A stretch of 64,000 nucleotides of DNA, from positions 23,043,867-23,107,866 of the forward strand of contig CM049308.1 of assembly GCA_026874595.1 (NCBI GenBank). The letters are read 5' to 3'. Under the pieces are notes generated by a model. The model had not been told where the DNA came from, ran no database searches, and saw only the letters and a list, made by a program, of their open reading frames with translations. Of this stretch, positions 36,942 to 48,162 are shown piece by piece. This DNA is from Sipunculus nudus (taxonomy: Eukaryota > Annelida > Sipuncula > Golfingiida > Sipunculidae). The stretch's first letter is position 1, and each line of letters begins with the position of its first letter. Both the position numbers and the translations under genes were made by a program.

Positions 36942-37098
36942 TGTGTTACGGGGTGTCATAAAAGCGGACCAAACTGTCTCGCTAGTGAAGCTTGCTTTTC
37001 TAGCGAAGCGGTTGGGACGCCGGACTTGTGCGCCACCGACATGGGTACGAAACCGGGATCGGCCCAGTCTTTTCCCCTGAACAATTGTCTTCGTAACA
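36942..37098 (+). repeat. Right terminal repeat, decayed B-box
   Basis: Keeps the TCGCTAG/CTAGCGA hairpin (36979-36985 and 37000-37006) and A-box TAGCGAAGCGG (37001-37011), but the B-box has become GGTACGAAACC. Confidence 0.7.
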
Positions 37099-37139
37099 AT
37101 ATAGCCTGTTAGATTTGGGAATCATTCTTGAGCTTAAAC

Positions 37140-37427
37140 ATGTTTTATTACAATTTTGGCCGTTTTTCCCACTGCCATTTTATTACAATATGGGTGGTAA
37201 TGATAATTACAATATGGGTCGTTTTTTTAACAATATGGGTCGTTTTTTTAACAATATGGGCCGTTGTTACAATATGGGCCGTTTTTATTATTTTATGGGC
37301 CGTTATTACAGTATGGGCCAGTTTTATTACAATATGGGCAGGGTATGTTTATTACATTATGACTCGTCTTTATTACAATATAGGCCGTTATTACATTATG
37401 GGCCGGATTTTACATTATGGGTCGTAA
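37140..37427 (-). repeat. Right array of the ~20-bp repeat (inverted)
   Basis: About twelve units such as TTATTACAATATGGGCCG. The 182-codon ORF through it encodes repeated YNMGRF-like blocks and is a by-product of the repeat. Confidence 0.85.
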
Positions 37428-38418
37428 AAAACGGCCGAAAGACATGGAAAGTTTTTCATGGAGGAACGTACTGCGCAGCTTTACCGGAAAGACGCCATCC
37501 TCGGTCCATCGACACAACAATGAAACATTACACAAAATTGGCGGAACATCTGCAAATACGTGTTTGGACAAAATTATTTGTAAAGAATATTTGTAAAACA
37601 GTAATCGCACCAAAAACATGTGTACAAGGGTTCTGGGACGGACTACATAAACACATCCGTTAGACAATACTCTTTTCCAATACCCCTGTCCAAATAATTT
37701 CTCAGTATTTAACTAAACTTTATTTCGCTGTTTCTACAGAGCAGCTGTTATAACGGGAGGTGATGTGGCGATTTATGATAATTAAATCAAGTATGAAATG
37801 ATTATAGATCTTGCGACGCCGGAGGAATATTGACATGTTTGAAAAGAAGCACAAAAATGATAGCGTCATTTCAAGTAGATTTGATCTTGCGTATGCTCGA
37901 CAATTCCCAGTCAAAGAGAAGAAACATGCGAACACAAACAGAAGCTCGGTGCAGGCTTCTTTACAGCTGTGTACAGGAGAAAGCAGAAGGTTTTAGAACG
38001 AAATATCCTCAGATATACCATAATATTTGAAGGAGAACATAATTTATGTCATCTATATACATAACATACTTGTTTTATGGAATCAGTAGGCCCCTTTAAG
38101 GCCATGGTGCAAATTTAACCAGTTATGCCGTCTTACAATCTTTGTTCTTTTCTAAAAGGTATATGGTGCCTAAATAAGATGATTCCATGACATTCTTTGA
38201 AAAAGGCATGCAACCTCTACAATTTTAATTACAGGGAGAGGGGCACAAGGAATGTGTGCTCCCGGTAGTAACACCTGTCAATAGCTCTAATATTAGGAAA
38301 CAGACAAAATGGGATAGAATAATTTCAATTAAGCATTGTTACTGAACCTAATATCAACAGATCACGCATGCGTGATAAACAGAAATTTTGTCAAGGAGAT
38401 AAAAAGAAAATCAGATTC
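37428..38418. other. Unique sequence
   Basis: ORFs from 37810 to 38030 are short and overlap each other. A perfect 16-bp palindrome ATCACGCATGCGTGAT lies at 38361-38376. Confidence 0.4.
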
Positions 38419-39139
38419 TGTAACACTAGGCAGCAAGAAATATCTAGGGGAATGAATAAAGAAGTCAGTGGTTTCTTGTTAACAAATAACTATAATTTAT
38501 TATTAAAACAACCCTAACATTACAATACACTAAATCAATATAATGACATAGTATAAAAGCAGATCAATACAATCACACGGTAAAAAAACAAAACAAAAAC
38601 AAAAAACAAACAAAGTGCACAGTACCTGGATACCACCACTGTCACAGCGACAAGTCCTTTAAAATGTATTCTCCCGGAGAACAACAGTCCAATATAAAGC
38701 TCTTGTAACAATCGAGAAAGTAAACTTGAGACAGGCAGCATTAAATTGTATAGAGTTAGTAATAGTAGAATCCCTGAAATTACTGGATAATCGGATAGGT
38801 CCCACACACTGACTAACTTGCTTCCGTGTCCGCTGGAATATTGTCTCACCTCTCTCTGCTTTAAAACACAGCTCCCTATTTATAACTTCTCGCCCCAAGA
38901 ATTTTCCACTTCTCGAACAGTCTAAAGAATCCAACATAATACACAGTACACACGCTCAAAGAACATACTAGAACAGAGAATGCCGTATCAGGGTACCCGG
39001 CCCGGCCAGGCGACGCTGCCACGGCATCGAGCCACGCGTGCTACACGAACCAAACGCCAACAACTCATGGAACATCCGTGTGCACAATAAAACAGCCATC
39101 TGTAAGACCGCTGCACACAATAAAAGGGCACCTGTAACA
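38419..39139 (-). mobile_element. Possible solo LTR, 721 bp
   Basis: On the minus strand the segment begins TGTTACAGG and ends GTGTTACA (TG...CA). It has a TATA box TATAAATAG (plus 38875-38883) about 255 bp in, and an AATAAA signal (plus 38496-38501) near the 3' end. That order is expected of an LTR. There is no primer site or second LTR nearby and no clear 5-bp duplication. It could instead be a TATA promoter of a non-coding transcript. ORFs inside have no domains. Confidence 0.35.
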
Positions 39140-40972
39140 GCATTGCTCAATAAGAATCAGTTTACCTCTAAAATTTGTTGGATTGTTCCTTGGATGTTAT
39201 CTTAACAATCCATAAAAAAAATCAATAAATTTTGTTCGGTATTTTTCGCGAAAGTTTGACAGACAAACCGTGCATGGGTAAAGTGTAATACCTCTCGCCA
39301 GCTAATTCTAATAAATGAAATAAATAGATTGGGACATGCGACGCAATATGTTTCAGCTGAGCCAGCTATTTGCACACCAAAAATTAAGTAATTTGGCCTC
39401 TTCTATAAACCTATATCGATTAAATCCCATCGTGTCAAAATGGCGTCCAGCTTTAAAACACGTGACTTTGAAATCACGTGAAAGCCATGGCTCTTGATCC
39501 TATGCAAACCAGGTCGTTCTTATAAGTGAGTGTCAAAGATTTGAATCCGTTGTCCAGGCAATTTAAACACAATTAGGTATGAGTATTCTAAATTAGACAG
39601 GTATAAACCTGAGCCGAACGAGGGCGTGACAGGTACAGCTGTTATTAGCTTGGACGAGCCCAGATAGAAAGTAATTAATTTTTGCGGTATAATCATTGAC
39701 ACGAGATTCTGACTCGGTTGTAAGATGAAATTAATCTCTGATATCGAAGCTACAGTAAGGGTCGTGATAAACCAGAGTATAGTGGCTGAACTAGTTTTAA
39801 TAAGTAAAAATACACCGCCGGTTTTAAAGCATCCATTATACTCAAATATGAATGGGAAAACAAGATCTGTATGACCTCTGCTGTGATATGGGAAACGCAT
39901 ATATTTAAAGACAAGGAATATTGCTCTATACGAAATCTCTGTGGTCGAAGGTTAATAGGCACTTGTAATTAAGCGATGAATGATACCAGAGCGTGTGTAA
40001 TTGAAACACAGGAACGTACGTAAACTTGAACATGTAAATGATACATTTTTACATGATGGTTGCAGTATTATTGTGTGCATGAACAAAGGGGATACACACG
40101 TGTTTTTGTTTGTTTTACCTCCGCTAACGAAGATTTGTGGAGGTTATACTTCCACCAATGATTGTATGTGTTTATATGTCTATGCGTTTGTCTTTGATGG
40201 TCTTCAGGCATAAAAGGAAGCAACTGATATTGGAATTAGTTCGGATCCAAAAGTGGATCAAGAACTGATCTTCCTACTAGTACTTATGTCTTGTTAGAAT
40301 TGACAAACTACAGTAAAAATTATCGGTATTTTTAATTCTAAGGACGCACTATCACGTTTTCATAATATTATAAAGATGATTAATGGCATTTAAAAAGATA
40401 TAAAAACTACGTTCCCGAAAACCGTGCCCACGGTTTTTTCGCAGATATACTTTTTTGTGTAAACATGAAACATCAGGGTTCCCATGCTCTGAAAAAGCCC
40501 TGATTTTCGAAATTTAGAATTAAGTACTTAAAATTAATGATTTTTTTTTTATTTTCAAAAGGTCATGAAAAAATCATGAAAAAGTCATTTGCAGGATGTC
40601 TGAAAATGCTTCTCACCCTGGCTCGCTCTTTTTGGAGGTAAATTTGCAATGATCAAATGAATCGCGGCAGCCGCAGTTCGCGCTGGAATACCCAAAGTCA
40701 TTGGGAAAATGTCACGGAATTTTTGGTCCTGACAAATCATGAAAATCTGATCTTCTGAAAGAGGTCAAACAATGTACACAAATGCACTCATATCTCTGAC
40801 AGGGCCGAATATAAGATTTGAAAATAGGGGGATGGGGTAATGGACGGAGTTCTTAGCACATAGGGAGAAACATTTTGAAAACATAGGCAATCTTGGAAAG
40901 TTTATGATGTGTCATGATGCGATACCTGTTTTACGGTATTAAGCGCTTGTTGTTCTAATTCCCAATATAGGT
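39140..40972. other. Unique sequence with one balanced block
   Basis: 39520-39900 is balanced in composition, contains TAATTAAT and has a 126-codon minus-strand ORF without domains. 40118-40195 resembles the ACCTCCGC...GGAGGTTAT repeat class seen in several invertebrates. No gene supported. Confidence 0.35.
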
Positions 40973-41004
40973 CGGGGGTGGGGGGGTGGGGGGGGGGGGG
41001 TGGG
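40973..41004 (+). repeat. G-quadruplex-capable G tract
   Basis: The tract is G5-T-G7-T-G13-T-G3, fitting the G3+N1-7 quadruplex pattern on the plus strand. Confidence 0.85.
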
Positions 41005-41539
41005 TTAGTTGTCCGATGAAACTTTTCGCGGATGCAGTTTATAAGTACTACAGCAAGGTATGTCTGACTTTTTTTATTAAAGGAATATTTCCCCATAGTT
41101 GACCTGCCCTAACTTTGGAAAAGATTCTCACGAACTGAGGGATCAATGGATTCGAAATCCTAATTCATAACCAATTTATTCCAACGATTAATTTCGGATG
41201 AATTATTCATTTCATTATTAAAAACTGAAAAAAAGATTGTTATGGAACAAATTTCTTGCATTTATTGAGTCTAAATGTCTCGGTGTCTGAAAGAATGCTA
41301 TGATATGACCATAATATAGGTAAATCAATCAGCCTCATTCAAAGAAATGAAGATAACGGAAAGGAAGGGAATTTTCATGTATGGTTTTCATAAATATACC
41401 TAAACACAACGCATTAATTATATAACAATATTTCTATATTAAACAATATTTATATAACACAGACTCTTTATATATTGTGATATTTTCTCGCAGATCATTT
41501 ATATATCTTCAAAAGTACGGTGAAAGACACTCTCTTTTA
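41005..41539. other. AT-rich unique sequence
   Basis: No feature recognised. Confidence 0.45.
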
Positions 41540-42060
41540 CAGGAGACAGAAATGTCTGACTGGAGCGAATGATGCAGGCGACAGTAGCCTGCACAGCTCT
41601 TGATTGTGAATGGACTGGAGAAGGAAAGTAGGGCCTCGAGTCATTTATAATGTATTAGGACCCAACCTAAGGGCCTGTAAACAACCTTTCCGCCCACTTT
41701 AGCAAAACCGGTTCAATCAAGCCGTCCAGCGCTACCTGTCAACAGCTTACACACTAGTGATCCCGTCCACCTCAATGACAAACAACGCTGTGTGCAGTGA
41801 GCGCTTCTTTGAACCCGTAATTAGACCTTTCAATAATTCATCGCATGGTACAAACTCACGGAACACAAGCATTCAACAAACACTGCCTTTATTCTAAAAG
41901 CTCTGCGAGTCCTGGCTTTCTGAGGATGGCAGGACAGCCCAGGACTCTCTTCGTTCCTTGTGACACCTATTTTCTCTGCACCCCAGCCATTCATTTGAAT
42001 ACACGATCCGTGCTTCTAGACAATGATGGAACTATCCGCGCTGCGCAGTAGAAATGAGAG
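41540..42060. promoter_or_regulatory. GC-balanced unique block, possible enhancer
   Basis: About 500 bp free of simple repeats with marked GC gain over its flanks. Near 41806-41842 it packs CTTTGAA (TCF-like), TAATTA (homeodomain) and CAATAATTCAT. A 68-codon ORF at 41845 has no domain. Enhancer function is a guess from composition and motifs. Confidence 0.28.
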
Positions 42061-43431
42061 CAGATAAGAGAAACATTAGGTATTTTATAATTGAATAACC
42101 GTGCGAACAATGGGCTCGGAGCAGAAAACGGTAGCAAAAGATGGCGCTACATTCCTTTATACTTCGTTAGAACAATTATCACCGCGGCATTATGTCACCT
42201 TGATTTCGCTATTGTCTCTTCATTATGTATAAGACTGGGCAGAACCAAGTCCCGAATCCGGGCCTGCACAGAAAGCTATATAACATTTATATGTATACCA
42301 TAAAAAATAATCTTTTCTTTATGCTTATGGTGCTTGCTATAGCTTTGGCTATTAAGAGACTTGTAATCACGCCTTGCAATTCCAGCTATCAATTTCGTTA
42401 GTAAGAGTTTATTGATAAGCATGCATGTAAAATAAATGACGATATGAATATGTCGATATACAGCGATAAATAAAATATATTCATACATTGATACATTGAG
42501 TTTTCGGAATATCCAGATTATAGGTATATGTCGACATAATAAGCTTTTGGATATTACATGATTTTTATTTCAATATCAAATACTTTAACGTGAGTGGGCT
42601 TTCACTGTAAAGGATAAAAATCTTGAAAACTAGATTACCTTGTTAAAAGAATCTGCAATAGGCTTTAATATAATTACAAAGCCTAATTAATCTGTATTCT
42701 TACAGTGTTACGGTAAAGAAGCTCCATGGCCGGGAAATTAAAATTTATTTAGTGAGATTTAGATCAGACTCAAGAATATACAGCCAATTCTTTGCAAGGT
42801 ATACAAAGATGTTTATAATTTAGATCAGTATTTAATTTAGAATTTATGAAACGTTCATATTCATGAGAAATGTTTTTTTTCTTATGATTTCTGACGAAAG
42901 AAATAATTTCCAATCCTTCACATGCAGAGTTTTTCCTAAGAAGCAATATCTTCGGAATGCATTTTGCGGAATGCGTGTTGGGAGATTTCATGTGAACCGG
43001 ACAGATACCAGTATACATTAGCATGCGATATTTTCTATATGTTGTGTCCAGTATACCGTGCGGAACCGGCAAAGTATCGCTAAAGGTATAAATCGATTCG
43101 TTTTGCCAGATACGCATTCCTCATGTATGGCCAATCAGCGCATATCTCACAGTATAGATTTAGTCAATATCGATTTTTATTCGCATTCCGCATGCCCGTT
43201 AGGCATTCTGTGCAGACAGAACTTGACTTGAGGCAATATATTTATAACAGTTTGATTACGTTAAATGTGGCAAAATGAGTGTCATTTTATTTACTCGATG
43301 ACACAAGCAAAAACTCTGGTACTCTTGGTGGCAGGTTTAGATCTTAATGAAACATTTGGATCGGTTTAACTTGACATTAGAAAACAATAACTATGATAGT
43401 ATAATGTAAATCCCTAACCCTTTGCATTTTT
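42061..43431. other. AT-rich unique sequence
   Basis: No gene or repeat recognised. The 115-codon minus ORF at 42770-43117 lacks domains and splice sites. Confidence 0.4.
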
Positions 43432-43515
43432 AGCTGAGCTGACTGAAAGTCATCTGAGCTATAGCGATCACCCTTTGTCCGTCGTCCGTCCGGCCGTCTG
43501 TGCGACCGTCACTCC

Positions 43516-44520
43516 GTTAACGGGGCACAAAACATAACGGCTGGACCTGGAATCTTCTTAATTTACATCCAGGGAGGTTCATGAAAAATCTCCTTGGAAA
43601 CCTGAAATCAGGTCTCTGTTACCCATATTCTCTGAGCTACGGGTCTCGGAAGTACCCCCCAGAATAATAAAAAATTGAAACAAAAGCTCAAGTATCTGAA
43701 TAACTACTCACATGATCACCATGTTTTTTTGCATGAATATTGATCATGGAAAGTTCCATCAGTTCCTGCAAACTGGTGGCGCCACCTGTATTTTTTTTTT
43801 ATTTTTTTTACGATTTTTTTATCTATTTTTGATATCTTTAAAGAAGCTGTCATTTGTTAACAGGGCACAAATCTTAACCACTGGACCTGGAATCTTTAAC
43901 TTTACTTCAAGAAAGGTCCATGAAAAGTCTCTGTTGAAAAGTGAAATTAGGTCTGTGTTTCCCTTAACCCTTTGAATTATGGGCTCGAAATTACCCCTCA
44001 GAATAATTCAAATTTTGATACAAAAGCTTCGGTATCTGAATAACTAATGCATTGATCACAATGATTTTTTGTATGCATACTGATCATGGACTGGTTCTTC
44101 AGCTCCAGCAGACTAGGGGTGCTACCTGTTTTTTTTCTAATTTTAACGCATTTTTATCTCTATTTTTGAGACCTTCAAATAAAGCCTCATCTGTAAACAG
44201 GGCACAAATCGTCACTGTTTGACCTAGAATCTTCATACTTGAAAACCATGGAGGTCCATGAAAAGTTTTCATTTAAACCTGAAATTAGGTCTCTGTTACC
44301 CATATCCGTCAAGCTATGGGGCTTTTCAGTAACCCCCAGAATAATTTAAAATTTGATACTTAAGCTCCAGTATCTGAATAACTGATGCATTGATTGCCAT
44401 GATTTTTTGCATGCATATTGATCATGGAGTGTGTCATCAATTCCTGCAGACTGGTGGCCCCATCTTGATTTTTGAGACCGCAATAACTTTTGAAGTATTT
44501 CACATTTTGTCCTCATATTA
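43516..44520 (+). repeat. ~338-bp tandem array, about 3 units
   Basis: Unit anchors at 43516, 43856 and 44192, 340 and 336 bp apart. The unit includes GGACCTGGAATCTT, CCAGAATAAT, GATCATGGA and, in the first unit, the palindrome GGTGGCGCCACC at about 43777-43788. Confidence 0.85.
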
Positions 44521-44554
44521 GGTATGATCACCAATTGTTCCTACTAAAATCTCA

Positions 44555-45470
44555 ACGGAGTTCGAAAGCCGGTATCCTTGACCATCATCTTCAAGGTCAA
44601 ATCTGGAGAAATGTGAAACTTTTGTGAACCCCATAACATTTTGTCCTCAAGTTTGGTTCACCAATTGTCCCTACCTTAGTTCTCTGACAAGTTTAAAACC
44701 TGGTGACCTTGACCAGGAAAATAAAGGTCAATTCAGCTGAATTATAGTTATTGTCTTATGAACACGAAAAACTTTTGAAGTATTTCACATTTTGTCCACA
44801 AATTTGGTTCACCAATCAATTGTTCCTACCAAGCTCTCGGGTGACTTTGGAACCTGGTGACCTTGACCAGGATCTTCAAGGTCAAATCAGCAGAAAGTTA
44901 TTGCCTTGTGGATAAGATAACTTTTGAAGGGCTGCATATTTTCCTCCAAAATTTGAAACACTCACTGTTCTTACCAAAATTTCATCGGAGTTTGAAACCT
45001 GGTGACCTTGACTTTTTTCTTCAAGGTCAAATCTGCTGAAATGTAACATTTTTGTGAACCTCATTAATTTTGTAGTATTTCCAATTTGTCCTCAAATATA
45101 GTACACCAATTGTTACTATCAAGTTCTCAGATGAGTTTGAAACCTGGTGACCCTGCAAGGTCAAATCAGGCGAATTATACTTATTGTCTTGTGGATGAGA
45201 TAACTTTGAAGGGCTGCAAATTTTCCTCCGAAATTTGAAACACTTATTGTTCTTACCGAAATCTTGGTGTGTTTGAAATTCTGTGACCTTGCCCTTGATC
45301 TTCAAGGTCAAATTTATGCAATTCTAGGCTTATTGTGACCCCTATAACTTAGGAAGTACTGAAGACTTTTTCTTCAAATTTTACACACCAGTTCTTTCTG
45401 CCAAAATGTCATCAGAGGTCGAAAAGCGGTGACCTTGACCTTTAATGTCTAATTATCTGAAATCTAGATT
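44555..45470 (+). repeat. ~140-bp tandem array with ERR-type half-sites
   Basis: GGTCA anchors at 44595, 44725, 44880, 45025, 45159 and 45305, plus GACCTTGACC near 45431. Most units carry an inverted pair TGACCTTGA / TCAAGGTCA, the extended half-site bound by ERR and FTZ-F1 nuclear receptors. Binding is inference. Confidence 0.8.
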
Positions 45471-46077
45471 CATTGTTTTGAGATATTGCATATTTTACGC
45501 CTAATGTTTTGGGATGGCCCAAAGGGGGAGACATAGAAGAGTTTTGCACTGCAGAAACAAAGCCATTCTAGTTTCAAATTTTTTACACATTTTATGTCTT
45601 TTTTGAGAACTTCAAATGACAGGGCGCAAATCATGAGTGTTGGACATAGAATATTCTTACTTGAAATCCTTGGAGTTCCATGAAAAATATCCTTTGAAAC
45701 TTGAAACTAGGTCATGGTTATAAATATATCTTGCAAATTAGGGGAGTAAACATGATTTTTAAGCACCAAGTGAGCCAGATGGGGCACAAATTTTATCCAT
45801 TTGGCCTTAAATCCTCATACATGACTTTCAGGAAGGTCGCTAAAAATCTACTTGGAAACCTGAATGTCACTCTGACCCATTTTCTGCAAGCCGTGTAAAA
45901 GAACTTGATTTTTACACTTAATTATTCTGGTAGGCACAAATAGTAGAAAAATGTAGAATAAGGTCACTGTAACCTATATCTTAGGGCTATTGGCAAAATG
46001 CATGATTTTTAGCACTCTGGGAGTCTTTTGCCCATTTTTCAAGGCTCCACGAGTGTCAAAGCCCATGGGCCACTTGT

Positions 46078-46670
46078 TAACATTCGATGGACCGATCGTA
46101 ATTCTGGAAACATTCTTACCCTGTTTTTTTTTTATAATTCCAAGGTCTGCCGTTATTGATATACTTAACCAAACGAAATTACTCCTTGTATGTAAGAATG
46201 TAACAACCCAATAAACCACGCTGTTATTGTAATGTATACATTTAATATATACTCTCAAGTAATGTCTCTCCGGATATTTTTCTATTATCTAAGGCTGGAA
46301 CGATATATCTATACATATCGATACGCAACGTCGTTACGGCTAACGATATCCTATAAACGCTGTATCGTCACAACCAAGGACTGTATACAGCAAAATTTTT
46401 TGAGTTTACTACCAAATGTTCAGTACATGTATGAGGTTAAAGAAAAAGGAGATGGAAAAGTTTTAGGCCTAAATATTAAGCATCTTATGCCATTTATTTA
46501 ACGAATTATTATTTGAAATGAGTGCCTACCGACCACCCCCTGCAGCCCACCTGGGCCAGGGGTCGGAGACGTTAAGAAAAAAGTATATTGATAATCAGAG
46601 TATAATCCAGCATAATACTGATAATATTTTGTTTTCTTACAATTTTCATTAGGCTTTATTTAAATATAAG
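46078..46670. other. AT-rich unique sequence
   Basis: No feature recognised. Confidence 0.45.
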
Positions 46671-46998
46671 TATAAATTGAATGTGGGGGCGGTGGTGTAA
46701 TGGTTAAGGTGCCGGGCTCATGATCGAGAGGTCGTGAGTTCGAATTCCGGTCAGACCCACGCCGTGCCAAGACCCTTAGGCAAGGTCCCAACCGCAAGCG
46801 TGCCTCTGTCCCCCCAGCAGTAGAAATGGGTACCAGTTAATACTGGGAAGGTAACCTGCGATGGACTAGCGTCCCATCCAGGAGGAGTTTAACTCCTTAG
46901 TCGCTTCACGCTACCGAAACCGGGATAAGCTCCGGCAGATGAGCCATTAGGCTCGGGTGTAAAAGCCCAGCAGACTTTACCTACCTATAATTTGAATG
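46671..46998 (+). mobile_element. tRNA-derived SINE, family 2, with 13-bp target duplication
   Basis: The 302-bp SINE body (46684-46985) has A-box TGGTGTAATGG (46693-46703) and B-box AGTTCGAATTCC (46737-46748). A body with GATGGACTAGCGTCCCATCC, then GCTACCGAAACCGGGATAAG, follows, and a TACC-type tail. It is flanked by TATAAATTGAATG (46671-46683) and TATAATTTGAATG (46986-46998), 12 of 13 identical. The conserved body resembles widespread V/Meta-type molluscan SINEs, from memory. One of the youngest insertions here. Confidence 0.9.
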
Positions 46999-47739
46999 CT
47001 AAGCTACAAGAGTCAAACAGTAATAATAATATAATAATCTGAGTAATAGGGTAATGTATTTGTTCAAAATATATGGGAGCAGATGGATAACCCCCCCCCC
47101 CCCAAAAAAAAAAAATTATATTGGGAGACAGTTCCCCTGTCTGCCCCCTGCTTCCAACACCTCTCTATCCATTCAAATGATGAACATATTCAGCTTTTAA
47201 TCACTCGCAACATCAATGCCCTTGTGGTAGCCAAGGTTATGAAATAATCATTTGATTTTCGATGTGAATGATAGAATAAGGGCCAAAGCTTCCCGCTGAT
47301 ATTAAAGTGTAAGGAAGTTCCTGATATAGGAATTTTTCTTCTGTGAATACAAAGTCAATTCATGAAGTATTTCTACCTCCTCGAGCAAAACCTCTAAAAA
47401 GTTGGGAGCAACAGTGTATACTTACTGGGATGGGAGGTAGTTCCGGTATACGTTATTGCTGGCTTTAAGCAAAAGATAACAAACACCCCTCTGCGTTCAT
47501 TGGTAAGCAAATTTTATCACATTTTTACGGCTTTGTAGTGAGACCACTCATGAGGTGAAGAACTCATTGAGTTTGGGTAACGTTTCCCCAGAAAACTTGA
47601 CGTCATAAATAATTTTATATCTGATGCCTGGAAGCAGAAGCCCAGTAATTAGTAAATGTTAGAAACTCTAGGAAAAACTGTGAGAACAATTAACAAGACA
47701 TCATAAAAGAGAGAATTTCTGTAAAAACACGGAGAAGAG
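46999..47739. other. AT-rich sequence with poly-C/poly-A tract
   Basis: A C run of about 12 at 47092-47103 is followed by an A run. No gene. Confidence 0.5.
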
Positions 47740-48162
47740 CAAGTGAGTGGCCTGGGTGGCAATTTCAGGCACCAGGACGCTCGCCTACATTGTTTCTTTG
47801 GCGTTTTATCTTCTATTGATCGGGCACTTCCACTTTACAGGGGAGTCATCGGGCACTTCCGGAAGTCCAGTCGCCGACATGTCAAACGTACAACTTTTAC
47901 TTACTCCCACGAAAAAATCCAGTATGGGAACAAACATATCCGTTATGCTCTTTCGTCACGTGACGTTTTTTTTTCCTTAAAGCTTAATATAACGCAGTTT
48001 CTAGTTCAATTGGTGCATGGATGCTCTATTATACATTTTTGCGTAGCTGTCGATGATACTGTAATAATTTATACATTTCAAAAATATTTCCTTACTTTTC
48101 GTATTTCTTATAAACAGTTAGATAGATTTTATTTTTACGTTCATAGATACAAACTTTCATAA
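47740..48162 (+). other. 139-codon overlapping ORFs, uncertain
   Basis: A balanced patch (47740-47920) is open in two overlapping plus frames, one with a hydrophobic stretch (YIVSLAFYLLLIGHF). Both would need a GTG start, and GTGAGT at 47743 looks like a strong splice donor instead. An internal exact repeat TCGGGCACTTCC occurs at 47819 and 47849. No family recognised. Confidence 0.15.

Larger units (their letters stand above)
36667..37098 (+). mobile_element. TRIM-like retroelement with tRNA-like LTRs, 432 bp
   Basis: Two direct repeats (36667-36824, 158 bp; 36942-37098, 157 bp; about 84% identical by eye) start TGTG and end TAACA. Three bases after the left repeat comes TGGGGGCTCGTC (36828-36839), the first 12 bases of a primer site for tRNA-Pro. 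The purine tract AAGAGGGGG (36933-36941) directly precedes the right repeat. The 117-bp interior is non-coding, as in terminal-repeat retrotransposons in miniature. Each repeat also has a tRNA-like Pol III promoter. A 5-bp target duplication is not visible. A tandem SINE dimer is the alternative but does not explain the primer site and purine tract. Confidence 0.65.
43432..46077 (+). mobile_element. 2.65 kb repeat with two internal tandem arrays
   Basis: Starts with a hairpin AGCTGAGCTGACT-GAA-AGTCATCTGAGCT (43432-43460, two mismatches), then GATCACCCTTTGTCCGTCGTC, and ends near GGGCCACTTGTT. Part one holds about three ~338-bp units, each starting GTTAACRGGGCACAAA (43516, 43856, 44192; a degraded fourth near 45612). 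Part two holds about seven ~140-bp units each carrying TGACCTTGA and TCAAGGTCA. No transposase; class unknown. A shorter relative lies at 51799. Confidence 0.75.

Noticed and set aside
36662-37105. Target duplication of the TRIM-like element
   Set aside because: Flanks CAAAT and ATATA differ; no 4-6 bp duplication can be claimed.
37115-37663. 182-codon ORF with YNMGR repeats
   Set aside because: Its first half is the inverted ~20-bp transposon array; the rest has no domain or splice support.
39520-39900. 126-codon minus-strand ORF
   Set aside because: No domain, no codon or splice evidence; it lies in a balanced block better explained as non-coding.
44857-45311. Short ORFs on both strands in the 140-bp array
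   Set aside because: Peptides repeat with the DNA unit and are broken differently in each unit.
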